Assembly: GCF_003248515.1 (NCBI RefSeq)
Contig: NZ_QFOB01000004.1
Span: 1 to 64,000, forward strand
DNA: 64,000 nucleotides
Source of the DNA: Sphingomonas sp.
GTDB lineage: Bacteria; Pseudomonadota; Alphaproteobacteria; Sphingomonadales; Sphingomonadaceae
Reading direction: 5' to 3'
Shown here in pieces: positions 17,678 to 25,852 of this stretch (position 1 is the stretch's first letter; every line of letters begins with the position of its first letter). The notes beneath the pieces are model-generated. The model was not told the DNA's origin and ran no database searches. It saw only the letters and a program-made list of their open reading frames with translations. The translations under genes were made by a program, and so were the position numbers.

Positions 17678-17995
17678 TCAATTGCCGGTCCGCCCGATGA
17701 TCGCGCCGGTGCGCGCATCGACATCGACCCAGATGACCGAACCGGCCCGCATGAATTTCAGGCGATAGCTGGCGGTCGCGGGATCGAATTCCGGACCGAG
17801 ATAATCGAAACCGGCCATGCGGGGCACGATCTTCTGCTCGATCTGCCGCAAGGACATCACCTGGCCCGACTGGCGGGCGGCGAAGACCTCGTCCTGTTCA
17901 CGGCGCCGCTGGCCTTCGGCAAGCAAAGCGGGCGCGATCAAGAGAACCGCTAGCGCGGCGGCAAGGGGCCTGAACATCGGCATGGACGTTCGCAT
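17678..17995 (-). CDS. Small secreted PepSY-like domain protein
   Basis: Exported protein of about 105 residues. A signal peptide with core MFRPLAAALAVLLIAPALL is followed by one PepSY-like unit with the typical ending YRLKFMRAGSVIWVDVDARTG and IIGRTGN. PepSY proteins next to two-component genes often act as periplasmic inhibitors or accessory sensors. Here the gene precedes the PhoP/PhoQ-like pair on the same strand with an 89-bp gap, so a third-component role is plausible but inferred. The start is uncertain: Met codons at 17995, 17983 and 17977 all precede the signal peptide and none has a strong ribosome site. Confidence 0.75.
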   Translation of the reverse strand: MRTSMPMFRPLAAALAVLLIAPALLAEGQRRREQDEVFAARQSGQVMSLRQIEQKIVPRMAGFDYLGPEFDPATASYRLKFMRAGSVIWVDVDARTGAIIGRTGN

Positions 17996-18117
17996 AGGGA
18001 AAATGCGTTGAATACCCCATGAATGGCCCGAACGCCGCAGGTGTTGCATCCGTGCATCTATCCCCGGATATGCGACCGGAGGATGACGCGCGCGACCTTC
18101 TCGGCTAGCGGGGCGCC

Positions 18118-19896
18118 ATGGCTGCCCCCGTCCTCGCCTTTGAAAATGTCGGCCTCGTCCAGGGGTCCGGCTGGCTCTTCCGTCATTTCGATATTCACAT
18201 TGGCGAGCGGGATCGCCTCGCGCTGATCGGCCGCAACGGCGCCGGCAAGACGACGCTGCTCCGCCTCCTCGCCGGCCAGATCGAGGCGGACGAGGGCCGG
18301 CGCACGATCGTGCCCGGAACGCGCGTGATCCTGCTGGAGCAGGAGCCCGCCATGGTCGGCATGGCCACCCTGCGCGATTTCGCGCTCAAGGGGCCGGATG
18401 CGCCGCTGGCGCATGAGGTGGAGGCGATCGCCGACCAGATCGGCATCGATCTGGATCGCGAGGCTGCCACCGCCTCCGGCGGCGAGCGCCGCCGCGCCGC
18501 CATAGCGCGCGCGCTGGCGATGGAGCCGGACGTGCTGCTGCTGGACGAGCCGACCAACCATCTCGATCTCGCCGCGATCGACTGGCTGGAGGAATGGCTC
18601 GGCCGCTATCGCGGCGCCTTCGTCGCGATCAGCCACGATCGGACTTTCCTGACACGCCTGACGAAGCAGACGCTCTGGCTGGATCGCGGCCAGATGCGCC
18701 GCCGCGAAGTGGGCTTCGGCGGCTTCGATGCCTGGACCGAACAGGTCTATGCCGAGGAGGCGCGCAATGCCGAACGGCTAGATGCGAAGCTCAAGCTGGA
18801 GGAACATTGGCTCCAGCGCGGCGTCACCGCCCGGCGCGCGCGCAACGAGGGCCGCAAGGCCAAGCTGATGGAGATGCGGGCCGCCCGCGCCGCGATGATC
18901 GGCCCGCAGGGCACCGCCAAGATCGTCCACGCCGCCAACGACACGAAGACCAAGATCGTGATCGATGCCGAACATGTGACGAAGACCTATGGCGATCGCA
19001 CGATCATCCGCGATCTCACCTTCCGGATCACGCGCGGCGACCGGATCGGCGTGGTCGGCTCGAACGGGGCCGGCAAGACGACCCTGCTGAAACTGCTTAC
19101 CGGCGAGATCCAGCCCGACAGCGGCACGGTGAAGCGCGCGCAGACGCTGGACGGCATCGTCATCGATCAGCAGCGCAAGCTGATGGCGCCCGAAAAGCGC
19201 ATCCGCGATATCCTCGCGGACGGGGGCGATTGGGTGGACGTGCTGGGCGAACGCAAGCACGTCATCGGCTATCTCAAGGAATTCCTGTTCGATCCCAACA
19301 TGATCGATGCCAAGGTCGGCACGCTTTCCGGCGGCGAGCGCTCACGCCTGTTGCTGGCCCGCGAATTTGCGCGCCATTCGAACCTGCTGGTGCTGGACGA
19401 GCCGACCAACGATCTGGATCTGGAGACGCTCGATCTGCTCCAGGAGGTGATCTCCGATTATGACGGCACCGTCCTGATCGTCAGCCACGATCGCGACTTT
19501 CTCGATCGCACCGTCACGGTAACGCTCGGGCTGGATGGCTCGGGCAAGGTGGATGTGGTCGCCGGCGGCTATGCCGACTGGGAGAAGCAGCGCGGGCCGA
19601 GGCCTGAGCTTCGCGCGCGGACCGCCACCAAAGCCGAGAACCCCGCCCCGCCGAAACAGAAGGCCAAGCTCAGCTATAAGGATCAGCGTGATCTGGATCT
19701 GCTGCCCGCCGAGATCGAAAAGCTGGAAGCGGCCATCGCCCGCGATGAAACGGCGCTGGCCGATCCCGATCTCTACGCGAAGGACCCCAAGCGCTTCGAT
19801 ACGCTGATGGCCGCGCTCGAAAAGGCCCGCACGCGCAAGGAGGAAGCCGAGATGCGCTGGCTGGAACTGGCGGAAATGGCGGAAGGGCTTTCCTAG
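18118..19896 (+). CDS. ABC-F family ATPase, Uup-like
   Basis: Soluble duplicated ATPase without membrane segments; ABC-F proteins act on ribosomes or, for Uup, on ribosome and DNA metabolism. The 592-residue product has two cassettes: GRNGAGKTT (about residue 40), ASGGERRRAAIARAL and LLLDEPTNHLDL; then GSNGAGKTT (about 315), LSGGERSRLLLAREF and LVLDEPTNDLDL. A charged inter-domain linker follows the first cassette, and a C-terminal coiled coil (about 520-590) of the Uup type closes the protein. Both ATP sites look intact. It appears monocistronic, starting 122 bp from the divergent PepSY gene. Confidence 0.93.
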   Translation: MAAPVLAFENVGLVQGSGWLFRHFDIHIGERDRLALIGRNGAGKTTLLRLLAGQIEADEGRRTIVPGTRVILLEQEPAMVGMATLRDFALKGPDAPLAHEVEAIADQIGIDLDREAATASGGERRRAAIARALAMEPDVLLLDEPTNHLDLAAIDWLEEWLGRYRGAFVAISHDRTFLTRLTKQTLWLDRGQMRRREVGFGGFDAWTEQVYAEEARNAERLDAKLKLEEHWLQRGVTARRARNEGRKAKLMEMRAARAAMIGPQGTAKIVHAANDTKTKIVIDAEHVTKTYGDRTIIRDLTFRITRGDRIGVVGSNGAGKTTLLKLLTGEIQPDSGTVKRAQTLDGIVIDQQRKLMAPEKRIRDILADGGDWVDVLGERKHVIGYLKEFLFDPNMIDAKVGTLSGGERSRLLLAREFARHSNLLVLDEPTNDLDLETLDLLQEVISDYDGTVLIVSHDRDFLDRTVTVTLGLDGSGKVDVVAGGYADWEKQRGPRPELRARTATKAENPAPPKQKAKLSYKDQRDLDLLPAEIEKLEAAIARDETALADPDLYAKDPKRFDTLMAALEKARTRKEEAEMRWLELAEMAEGLS

Positions 19897-19998
19897 ACCG
19901 CCGTCCTCACGAACCCCACGGCGAAGCCTTGCGGCCACCCGCGCCATTTCGCGCGAAAGGGTGCGCAACTATCAGGAAACGCACCCGCCGCCGCGGGA

Positions 19999-20613
19999 TC
20001 AGCCAATCGCAACCGGCAATCGCCTGCGCCTGGCAAGCGCGCCGATGCCCGCGAAACCGAGCATCATCGTCATCCAGGAGGCGGGTTCCGGCACGTCGCT
20101 CGTCACCACCGTCGCCGCCGCCTTCTGGAAGAAAGCGGTGTTGCTCAGGCTGGACGTATATCCCGAAACCAGAATCCCGGCATCGCCGGTGCTGGCGCCG
20201 CAATTGATGCCCGGATCCGCGCAGGTCACTGCACGCGGCGCGGCCAGATTCGTCAGATCCAGAACCAGGGCATAATCGTCGGTGCCATATCCAACATAGT
20301 TCGGGCCGTTCTGCGTCCCTCCGATGAACAGAAATCCGCTCGACGCATAATAAGTAAATCCGAAGGGCGACGCCACGGGAACGCCGCTGAAGCTGTTCAC
20401 GATGATATTCGCCGTATCTCCCGCATAATCCAGCGATGTATCGAACGTCAGCGTGAATGATCCGGATGCCGACGAATATAAAGGAACCGCACTTCCATTG
20501 AGATCGACGAAATCGTTCGCCGAAAAGTCGATCGTTTTGGTGATTAAAGCCGCATGAGCGGGAATCGACGCGCCGGACACCAGCGCCGCCAAGACAAAGA
20601 CAAGCTTACGCAT
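19999..20613 (-). CDS. PEPxxWA-CTERM sorting-domain protein
   Basis: Secreted 204-residue protein for the exosortase/PEP-CTERM pathway. It has an N-terminal signal peptide (MRKLVFVLAALVSGASIPAHA), a central part rich in Ser, Thr, Gly and aromatic residues without a recognised catalytic domain, and the C-terminal tripartite tag VPEPASWMTMMLGFAGIGAL followed by ARRRR. That tag has the form usual in sphingomonads. Two Cys (TCADPGINCG) could pair. ATG at 20613 is favoured over GTG at 20619 because AGGGAGGG lies six bases upstream of the ATG. No exosortase gene is in the window. A role in exopolysaccharide or cell surface is inferred from the family. Confidence 0.88.
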   Translation of the reverse strand: MRKLVFVLAALVSGASIPAHAALITKTIDFSANDFVDLNGSAVPLYSSASGSFTLTFDTSLDYAGDTANIIVNSFSGVPVASPFGFTYYASSGFLFIGGTQNGPNYVGYGTDDYALVLDLTNLAAPRAVTCADPGINCGASTGDAGILVSGYTSSLSNTAFFQKAAATVVTSDVPEPASWMTMMLGFAGIGALARRRRLPVAIG

Positions 20614-20691
20614 GTGCACCCTCCCTGTTTACAGAAAGGAAACACTTTCCATGATCGCTGTCAATATTGGCCGAATAGCGTCGATATCGCC

Positions 20692-21210
20692 CTACTTGAT
20701 TCGCATGCCTATCCCGGCCACCACCAGATCCACCGCCTCGCATCGCGCCGCGATGCGCTGATTCAGGCGCCCCTGCTCATCGCGAAAGGCGCGGGCAAGC
20801 GCATTTTCCGGCACGATCCCGAAGCCCACCTCGTTGCTGACCAGAATGATCCGCCCCCGCACCGTGCCGATCGCCTCGCCCAGCGCCGCGCCCGCCGCGT
20901 CCAGATCCTCCCCCGCCAGCAGCAGGTTCGAAAGCCACAGGGTCAGGCAATCGACGAGAAGCGTCCTCCCCTCGCCATCCTCGCGCGCGATCGCCGCGAC
21001 CAGATCGCGCGGCGCCTCCACCGTGCGCCAGCGCGCGTCGCGATCGGCGCGGTGCCGCGCGATCCGCTCGCGCATCTCATCATCATAGGCCTCGGCCGTG
21101 GCGAGGAAGACGAGATCGCCGCCGCCCACTTCGGCAAGCCTTTGCGCAAGGCCGCTCTTGCCCGATCGCGCGCCCCCCAGCACCAATCTTGTCCGCGCGC
21201 CTTCGTTCAT
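20692..21210 (-). CDS. cobU: Adenosylcobinamide kinase / adenosylcobinamide-phosphate guanylyltransferase
   Basis: Bifunctional nucleotide-loop assembly enzyme that phosphorylates adenosylcobinamide and transfers GMP to it. The 172-residue product has the P-loop GGARSGKS (12-19), a His in RIARHRADRDARW (His53) that corresponds to the guanylylated His of the family, the Asp-rich LLVDCLTLWLSN and the conserved VSNEVGFGIVPEN. Length is normal. The gene is divergent from the threonine-phosphate decarboxylase gene with about 30 bp between starts, so the promoters must overlap coding DNA. The open frame extends far upstream but is antisense to that neighbour. Confidence 0.94.
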   Translation of the reverse strand: MNEGARTRLVLGGARSGKSGLAQRLAEVGGGDLVFLATAEAYDDEMRERIARHRADRDARWRTVEAPRDLVAAIAREDGEGRTLLVDCLTLWLSNLLLAGEDLDAAGAALGEAIGTVRGRIILVSNEVGFGIVPENALARAFRDEQGRLNQRIAARCEAVDLVVAGIGMRIK

Positions 21211-21240
21211 ATGCCTATCCGCTTGCCGAGAGCCGCCGGA

Positions 21241-22245
21241 ATGGCGATGGCGCTCCCGCCCATGCAAGCGATTTCGGCAGACCTGACCGGCCATGGCGGC
21301 CGCCTCGACGAGGCCGCACGCCTCTATCCCCACGCGCCGGCGCCGTGGCTGGATCTGTCCACCGGTATAAACCCCAATGCCTGGGCACCCGCCGCGCCGC
21401 TCGATATCGATCCGCGCGCTCTGCCCTCGCGCGGTGCGCTGCGGGATCTGGAGGTTATCGCCGCGCGCCATTTCGGCGTTGATCCGGCGCATGTCGCGGC
21501 GGTGCCGGGAAGCGAGATCGCGCTGCGCCTGCTTCCCATGCTCGGCCTGCCGCCTGTCGCCAGCCTCGCCACCACCTATGCCACGCATCGCGATGTCGCG
21601 GTGCATCGCCTCGACGCGCCCGTCCCGGTGGCGGGCGCGACACTCCTGCTTGCCAACCCCAACAACCCCGACGGCGTCCTTCTTTCGCCGGACATGTTGA
21701 TCGATCTCGCACGGCGGCAGGAAGAGAATGGCGGCAGCCTCGTGATGGACGAGGCCTTTGCCGATGCCGCTCCGGGCAGCAGCCTCCTGCCGCACCTGAA
21801 AGCGAGCGACGAAACGATCGTGCTGCGCTCTTTCGGCAAATTCTTCGGGCTGGCCGGCATCAGGCTGGGGTTCGTCATCGCATCCGGAGATGTGATCGCG
21901 CGCCTGCGCCGGTTGCTGGGGGACTGGCCGGTCTCGGCCCATGCCATCGCCTTTGGCCGCGCGGCCTATGCCGATGCCGACTGGATCGCCGCGACCGCCA
22001 CCTCCCTGCCGGTGCGGGCCGCTGCCTTGGATGCGCTTCTCGCCCGCCACGGCCTTGCCGCCCGGGGGGCCTGCCCCCTGTTCCGGCTGATCGAGACGCC
22101 ACACGCCGCCGCCTTGTTCGATCGTCTCGCACGCGCAGCCATTCTCGTCCGCCCCTTCACCGATCGGCCGGACTGGCTCCGCTTCGGCCTGCCGGCGGAC
22201 GAGGCCGCGTTCGCCCGCCTCGATCGCGCGCTCGGCCATGGCTGA
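21241..22245 (+). CDS. cobD: L-threonine-O-3-phosphate decarboxylase (PLP, aminotransferase fold)
   Basis: Makes (R)-1-amino-2-propanol phosphate, the linker of the cobalamin nucleotide loop; called CobD in Salmonella and CobC in Pseudomonas-type naming. The 334-residue class I/II aminotransferase-fold protein has DLSTGINPNAW near the N-terminus, the NPNNPDG motif, VMDEAFAD, the PLP lysine in LRSFGKFFGLAGIRLGF (about Lys200) and the final Arg motif LRFGLP. The start is uncertain among Met codons at 21211, 21241, 21247 and 21262; I use 21241. Its end overlaps the cbiB start by 8 bp, and the product is the co-substrate of CbiB. Confidence 0.9.
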   Translation: MAMALPPMQAISADLTGHGGRLDEAARLYPHAPAPWLDLSTGINPNAWAPAAPLDIDPRALPSRGALRDLEVIAARHFGVDPAHVAAVPGSEIALRLLPMLGLPPVASLATTYATHRDVAVHRLDAPVPVAGATLLLANPNNPDGVLLSPDMLIDLARRQEENGGSLVMDEAFADAAPGSSLLPHLKASDETIVLRSFGKFFGLAGIRLGFVIASGDVIARLRRLLGDWPVSAHAIAFGRAAYADADWIAATATSLPVRAAALDALLARHGLAARGACPLFRLIETPHAAALFDRLARAAILVRPFTDRPDWLRFGLPADEAAFARLDRALGHG

Positions 22246-23176
22246 GCCGGCCGCGCTGACGGCACTCGCCATCGATGCGGCGGTCGGCTGGCCGGCATGG
22301 GTCTATGCCCGCATCGGCCATCCGGTCGGCGCGTTCGCCCGCCTGATCGGCTGGGCCGAAAGGCGCTGGAATCGCACCCACCACCCCGCGCCCCGGCGGC
22401 GCCTGACGGGCGCGGCGACATTATTGCTGCTCGTGGCGTGCGGCGCGGGGGCCGGATGGGCGATCGAGCGTACGGCAACTGCCTTTGCCGGCCGCCACGC
22501 ATGGCTGGCGATCGCGCTGGCCGCCTGGCCGGCGCTGGCCCAGCGCAGCCTGTTCGATCATGTGCGCGACGTCGCCCGACCGCTGATCGGAGGCGATCTT
22601 GGCGCTGCCCGCCGCGCCGTGGCCAAGATCGTCGGCCGCGATACCGTTACGCTGGACGAAGTGGGCATCGCCCGCGCCGCGATCGAAAGCCTGGCCGAAA
22701 GCTTCTGCGATGGCGTGATGGCGCCACTCTTCTGGCTGCTGCTGCTCGGGCTTCCGGGCCTGTGGGCCTTCAAGGCTATCAGCACGGCGGACAGCCTGAT
22801 CGGCCACAGGGAGGATCGCTGGCGCGCCTTCGGCTGGGCCTCCGCACGGGCCGACGACATCGCCAACTGGATCCCCGCGCGCCTCTCCGGCCTGTTGCTG
22901 TGCCTTGCCGCCCCCGGCGGCTGGCGCGTGATGCGGCGCGATCATGCCGCCCACGCCTCGCCCAATGGCGGCTGGCCGGAAGCGGCGATGGCCGGCGCGC
23001 TCGGCATCGTGCTGGGAGGCCCGGCCGCCTATGATGGCGCGATGCATGAAAAGCCCCCGATCGGCACCGGAGGACGCGCGCCCCGCGCCGCCGATCTTTC
23101 CCGTGCGCTCGCCATTTACATCCGCGCCTGCGCGCTCGCCTGGATCCTCGCGGGGGCCGTCGCATGGGCGCTGTGA
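22238..23176 (+). CDS. cbiB: Adenosylcobinamide-phosphate synthase (membrane)
   Basis: Integral membrane enzyme joining adenosylcobyric acid to aminopropanol (phosphate). The 312-residue product has four to five hydrophobic segments, the N-terminal family sequence GWPAWVYARIGHPVGAF, the conserved RDTVTLDEVGIARAAIESLAE segment (RD, E and ESLAE motifs), FKAISTADSLIGHREDRW, and DDIANWIPARLSG. These are the hallmark CbiB/CobD motifs. It overlaps the decarboxylase gene upstream and cobQ downstream (cobQ starts inside its last codons), so the three are translated as a coupled set. Confidence 0.94.
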   Translation: MAEPAALTALAIDAAVGWPAWVYARIGHPVGAFARLIGWAERRWNRTHHPAPRRRLTGAATLLLLVACGAGAGWAIERTATAFAGRHAWLAIALAAWPALAQRSLFDHVRDVARPLIGGDLGAARRAVAKIVGRDTVTLDEVGIARAAIESLAESFCDGVMAPLFWLLLLGLPGLWAFKAISTADSLIGHREDRWRAFGWASARADDIANWIPARLSGLLLCLAAPGGWRVMRRDHAAHASPNGGWPEAAMAGALGIVLGGPAAYDGAMHEKPPIGTGGRAPRAADLSRALAIYIRACALAWILAGAVAWAL

Positions 23177-24615
23177 TGCTGCAGGGCACGGGATCGGACG
23201 TCGGCAAGTCCGTGCTGGTCGCGGCGCTGTGCCGTGCGCTGGCCAATCGCGGCCTTTCCGTGCGCCCGTTCAAGCCCCAGAATATGAGCAACAATGCCGC
23301 CGTCGCAGCGGATGGCGGCGAGATCGGCCGCGCGCAGGCGACGCAGGCGATGGCGGCGCGCGTCCCGCCCTCCGTGGACATGAACCCGGTACTGCTGAAG
23401 CCGGAGGGCGATCGCACGTCGCAGGTGATCGTGCGCGGCAGGGTGCGTGGAAAACTGGAAGCCGGGCGCTGGCGCGAAGGCCGGGCCGGCCTGCTCGATG
23501 AGGTGCTGGAAAGCTATCACTCCCTCCGCGCGCAATGCGACATCGTGGTGGTGGAGGGCGCGGGCTCTCCGGCCGAGATCAACCTGCGCGCCGGCGACAT
23601 CGCCAATATGGGCTTCGCGCGCGCAGCCGGCGTGCCCGTGATCCTGGTGGGCGATATCGATCGCGGCGGCGTCATCGCTTCGCTCGTGGGCACGAAGGCG
23701 GTGATCGATCCGGAGGATGCCGCCATGATCCAGGGCTTCCTCGTCAACAAGTTTCGCGGCGATCCGGCCCTGTTCGCGGATGGCATGACGGCCATCGCCG
23801 ATCGCACGGGCTGGCAGGCGTTGGGCCTGATCCCGTGGCTCGCACCCGCCTTCCGCCTGCCGAGCGAGGATGCCGTCATCCTCGAGCGCGCACGTACGGG
23901 CGGCGATCGTCGCCTCGTCATCGCCTGCCCGATCACGCCGCGCATCGCCAATTTCGACGATCTCGATCCGCTCCGTCTGGAGCCCGGCGTGGAGGTGGTG
24001 ATGGTCCCGCCCGGCACCCCCCTGCCCGATGCCGCCTTGATCGTGCTGGCCGGCTCCAAGGCCACCACCGCCGACCTGCTCTTCCTGCGCGAACAGGGCT
24101 GGGATGTGGACATCATCGCGCATCACCGGAAGGGTCGCCCTGTACTGGGCCTGTGCGGCGGCTATCAAATGCTCGGCCGCATCGTTTCCGATCCGGATGG
24201 CGTGGAAGGCCCCCCGCGCGACGTGCCCGGCCTGGGCCTGCTCGAGGTGACCACCGTGCTAACCGGCGACAAGACGGTGCGCGAAGTATCGGGCGAGGCG
24301 CTGGGCGCGCCCTTTTCGGGTTACGAGATCCATCTCGGCGAAACCGGGGGGCCGGATCGCGCCCGCCCGCTCTGCCATCTGAACGGCCGCCCCGAAGGCG
24401 CGATCAGCGCGGACGGGCTGGTGGCGGGAAGCTATGTCCATGGCCTGCTTGGCCTCGCCGCGCAGCGCAAGGCGTGGCTCGCGCGCATTGGCGTGGAGGC
24501 CACCGGCCCGGATCATCACGCAGATGTGAATGCCGCACTCGATGAACTCGCCGCCGCCTTCGAGCGCCATGTCGACGTGGATGCACTGATCGCGATCGCT
24601 CAGACCGCCGAATAG
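23164..24615 (+). CDS. cobQ: Cobyric acid synthase (glutamine-hydrolysing)
   Basis: Amidates the b, d, e and g carboxylates of adenosylcobyrinic a,c-diamide using glutamine and ATP. The 483-residue product has an N-terminal ATP-binding dethiobiotin-synthetase-like domain (MLQGTGSDVGKSVLVAALCR, VRPFKPQNMSNNA) and a C-terminal class I glutaminase domain with the nucleophile in GLCGGYQMLGRI and the His of GSYVHGLLG. Length and motifs are complete. The start at 23164 overlaps cbiB by 13 bp; Met at 23176 is an alternative. Its 3' end overlaps the convergent cobS gene by 16 bp. Confidence 0.94.
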   Translation: MGAVMLQGTGSDVGKSVLVAALCRALANRGLSVRPFKPQNMSNNAAVAADGGEIGRAQATQAMAARVPPSVDMNPVLLKPEGDRTSQVIVRGRVRGKLEAGRWREGRAGLLDEVLESYHSLRAQCDIVVVEGAGSPAEINLRAGDIANMGFARAAGVPVILVGDIDRGGVIASLVGTKAVIDPEDAAMIQGFLVNKFRGDPALFADGMTAIADRTGWQALGLIPWLAPAFRLPSEDAVILERARTGGDRRLVIACPITPRIANFDDLDPLRLEPGVEVVMVPPGTPLPDAALIVLAGSKATTADLLFLREQGWDVDIIAHHRKGRPVLGLCGGYQMLGRIVSDPDGVEGPPRDVPGLGLLEVTTVLTGDKTVREVSGEALGAPFSGYEIHLGETGGPDRARPLCHLNGRPEGAISADGLVAGSYVHGLLGLAAQRKAWLARIGVEATGPDHHADVNAALDELAAAFERHVDVDALIAIAQTAE

Positions 24616-25307
24616 ATCACGCAGGCCAGCAGCAGCCCGGCCTCGACCAGTTCGATCCCTGCGCCATGCACGTCGCCGGTGGCGCCCCCGATCCTTGCCT
24701 TCGCCCACAGCGCGAACAGGGCGATCAGCAGCGGCCCGGCGAGCAGCCACGGCAGCATCACGCTCGCGCCCGCCAGTATCGCCGCCCAGCCCGCCACGTC
24801 GCGCATCCGCACCGCGCCGGCCACGGCGGCGCCCAGCCCCTCCGCCTTCAGCGGTGCCAGCCAGCGCGCCCAGACGAGCGGCCCCAGCCGGGCCGCCGCC
24901 GGGATCGCGACAATCGCCCGCCAACCCACCAGATGCAGCAGAACGAGCTTGGCGAGCAGTTGCAGCCCGATCGCGACCACGCCGAAGCTGCCGACATGCG
25001 GATCGCGCATTACCGCCAGCAATCGCGCCCTGTCGCCATGCGCTGCGCCCAGCCCGTCCGCCACATCGCCCAGCCCATCCAGATGCAGCGCCCCCGTCAC
25101 TGCGACCCATGCGAGCAATCCGGCCAGCGCCCCCAGCCACGGATCGATCAACCCGCCCAGCCATGTCGCGCCGGCGACCGCCAGACCGATCAGCAGCCCC
25201 ACCAGAGGATAGAGCCGGATCGCGCCCGCGAAATCATCGTCGCGCATGCCGACATGCGGCACGGGCAGCCGCGTGAGAAATCCGATCGCGACGATCAGCC
25301 GCCTCAC
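24600..25307 (-). CDS. cobS: Adenosylcobinamide-GDP ribazoletransferase (cobalamin synthase)
   Basis: Integral membrane enzyme joining adenosylcobinamide-GDP and alpha-ribazole(-phosphate), the last assembly step. The 235-residue product has the N-terminal signature IGFLTRLPVPHVG, the conserved acidic segment LHLDGLGDVADGLGAAHGDR followed by MRDPHVGSFGV, and five to six membrane segments. The GTG start at 25307 overlaps the phosphatase stop as GTGA; the longer open frame upstream is antisense shadow. It is the last gene of the minus-strand cobalamin operon. Confidence 0.94.
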   Translation of the reverse strand: MRRLIVAIGFLTRLPVPHVGMRDDDFAGAIRLYPLVGLLIGLAVAGATWLGGLIDPWLGALAGLLAWVAVTGALHLDGLGDVADGLGAAHGDRARLLAVMRDPHVGSFGVVAIGLQLLAKLVLLHLVGWRAIVAIPAAARLGPLVWARWLAPLKAEGLGAAVAGAVRMRDVAGWAAILAGASVMLPWLLAGPLLIALFALWAKARIGGATGDVHGAGIELVEAGLLLACVIYSAV

Positions 25308-25852
25308 GGCCACAGCCCGGCAATCTGCGCGCCACCCTTCCACCGATGGAAGGCCAGAACCGCGCCATAAGGCAGATCGAACGCCCATATCGCCTTCAGA
25401 TCCAGCCCGCACAGGATATGCAGCGCGGCCCGCATCGCGCCGCCATGCGTGACGATCAGCGTGGGATCATCGTCCGGCAGATCCGCCAGCGCCATCCTCA
25501 CGCGGGCGACCAGCGCTGACCAGCACTCACCCTCTGGTGGGGGAAAGGCGTCGGGATCCTGCCAGAAGGCGCCCAGCGCGACGGGATCGATCTCGGCCGG
25601 CGCCAGCCCATCCCATGCGCCGAAATCCAGTTCCCGCCAGCGCGGATCGATCCCGGCGGCGCCGATCGCCTCGGCGCAGCGCCGCGCGCGCAACAGATCG
25701 GAGGAGAGGAGATGCCGCACCTCCAGCCCCCGCGCCTGATCCCGGCACCGCGCGATCCCCTCCGCCGTCACGTCACAGTCCGTCCGCCCCAGCATCCGCC
25801 CGGCGAGCAGAGGCTCGCCATGTCGCATCAGATAGAGCGGGGCCATGCTCAC
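25304..25852 (-). CDS. cobC: Histidine phosphatase family protein, probable alpha-ribazole phosphatase
   Basis: Phosphoglycerate-mutase-like phosphatase expected to dephosphorylate alpha-ribazole 5'-phosphate or adenosylcobalamin 5'-phosphate. The 182-residue product has the catalytic LMRHGEP motif (His11), the conserved Glu in RWRELDFGAWDG, and the second His in LIVTHGGAMRA. It starts with GTG at 25852, overlapping the cobT stop as GTGA, and its own stop overlaps cobS as GTGA. Position between cobT and cobS gives the substrate assignment; by sequence alone the family is broad. Confidence 0.88.
   Translation of the reverse strand: MSMAPLYLMRHGEPLLAGRMLGRTDCDVTAEGIARCRDQARGLEVRHLLSSDLLRARRCAEAIGAAGIDPRWRELDFGAWDGLAPAEIDPVALGAFWQDPDAFPPPEGECWSALVARVRMALADLPDDDPTLIVTHGGAMRAALHILCGLDLKAIWAFDLPYGAVLAFHRWKGGAQIAGLWP

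Noticed and set aside
21211..22272. N-terminal extension of cobU on the minus strand
   Set aside because: The extension is antisense to the threonine-phosphate decarboxylase gene; CobU similarity begins at the ATG at 21210 and the length from there is normal.
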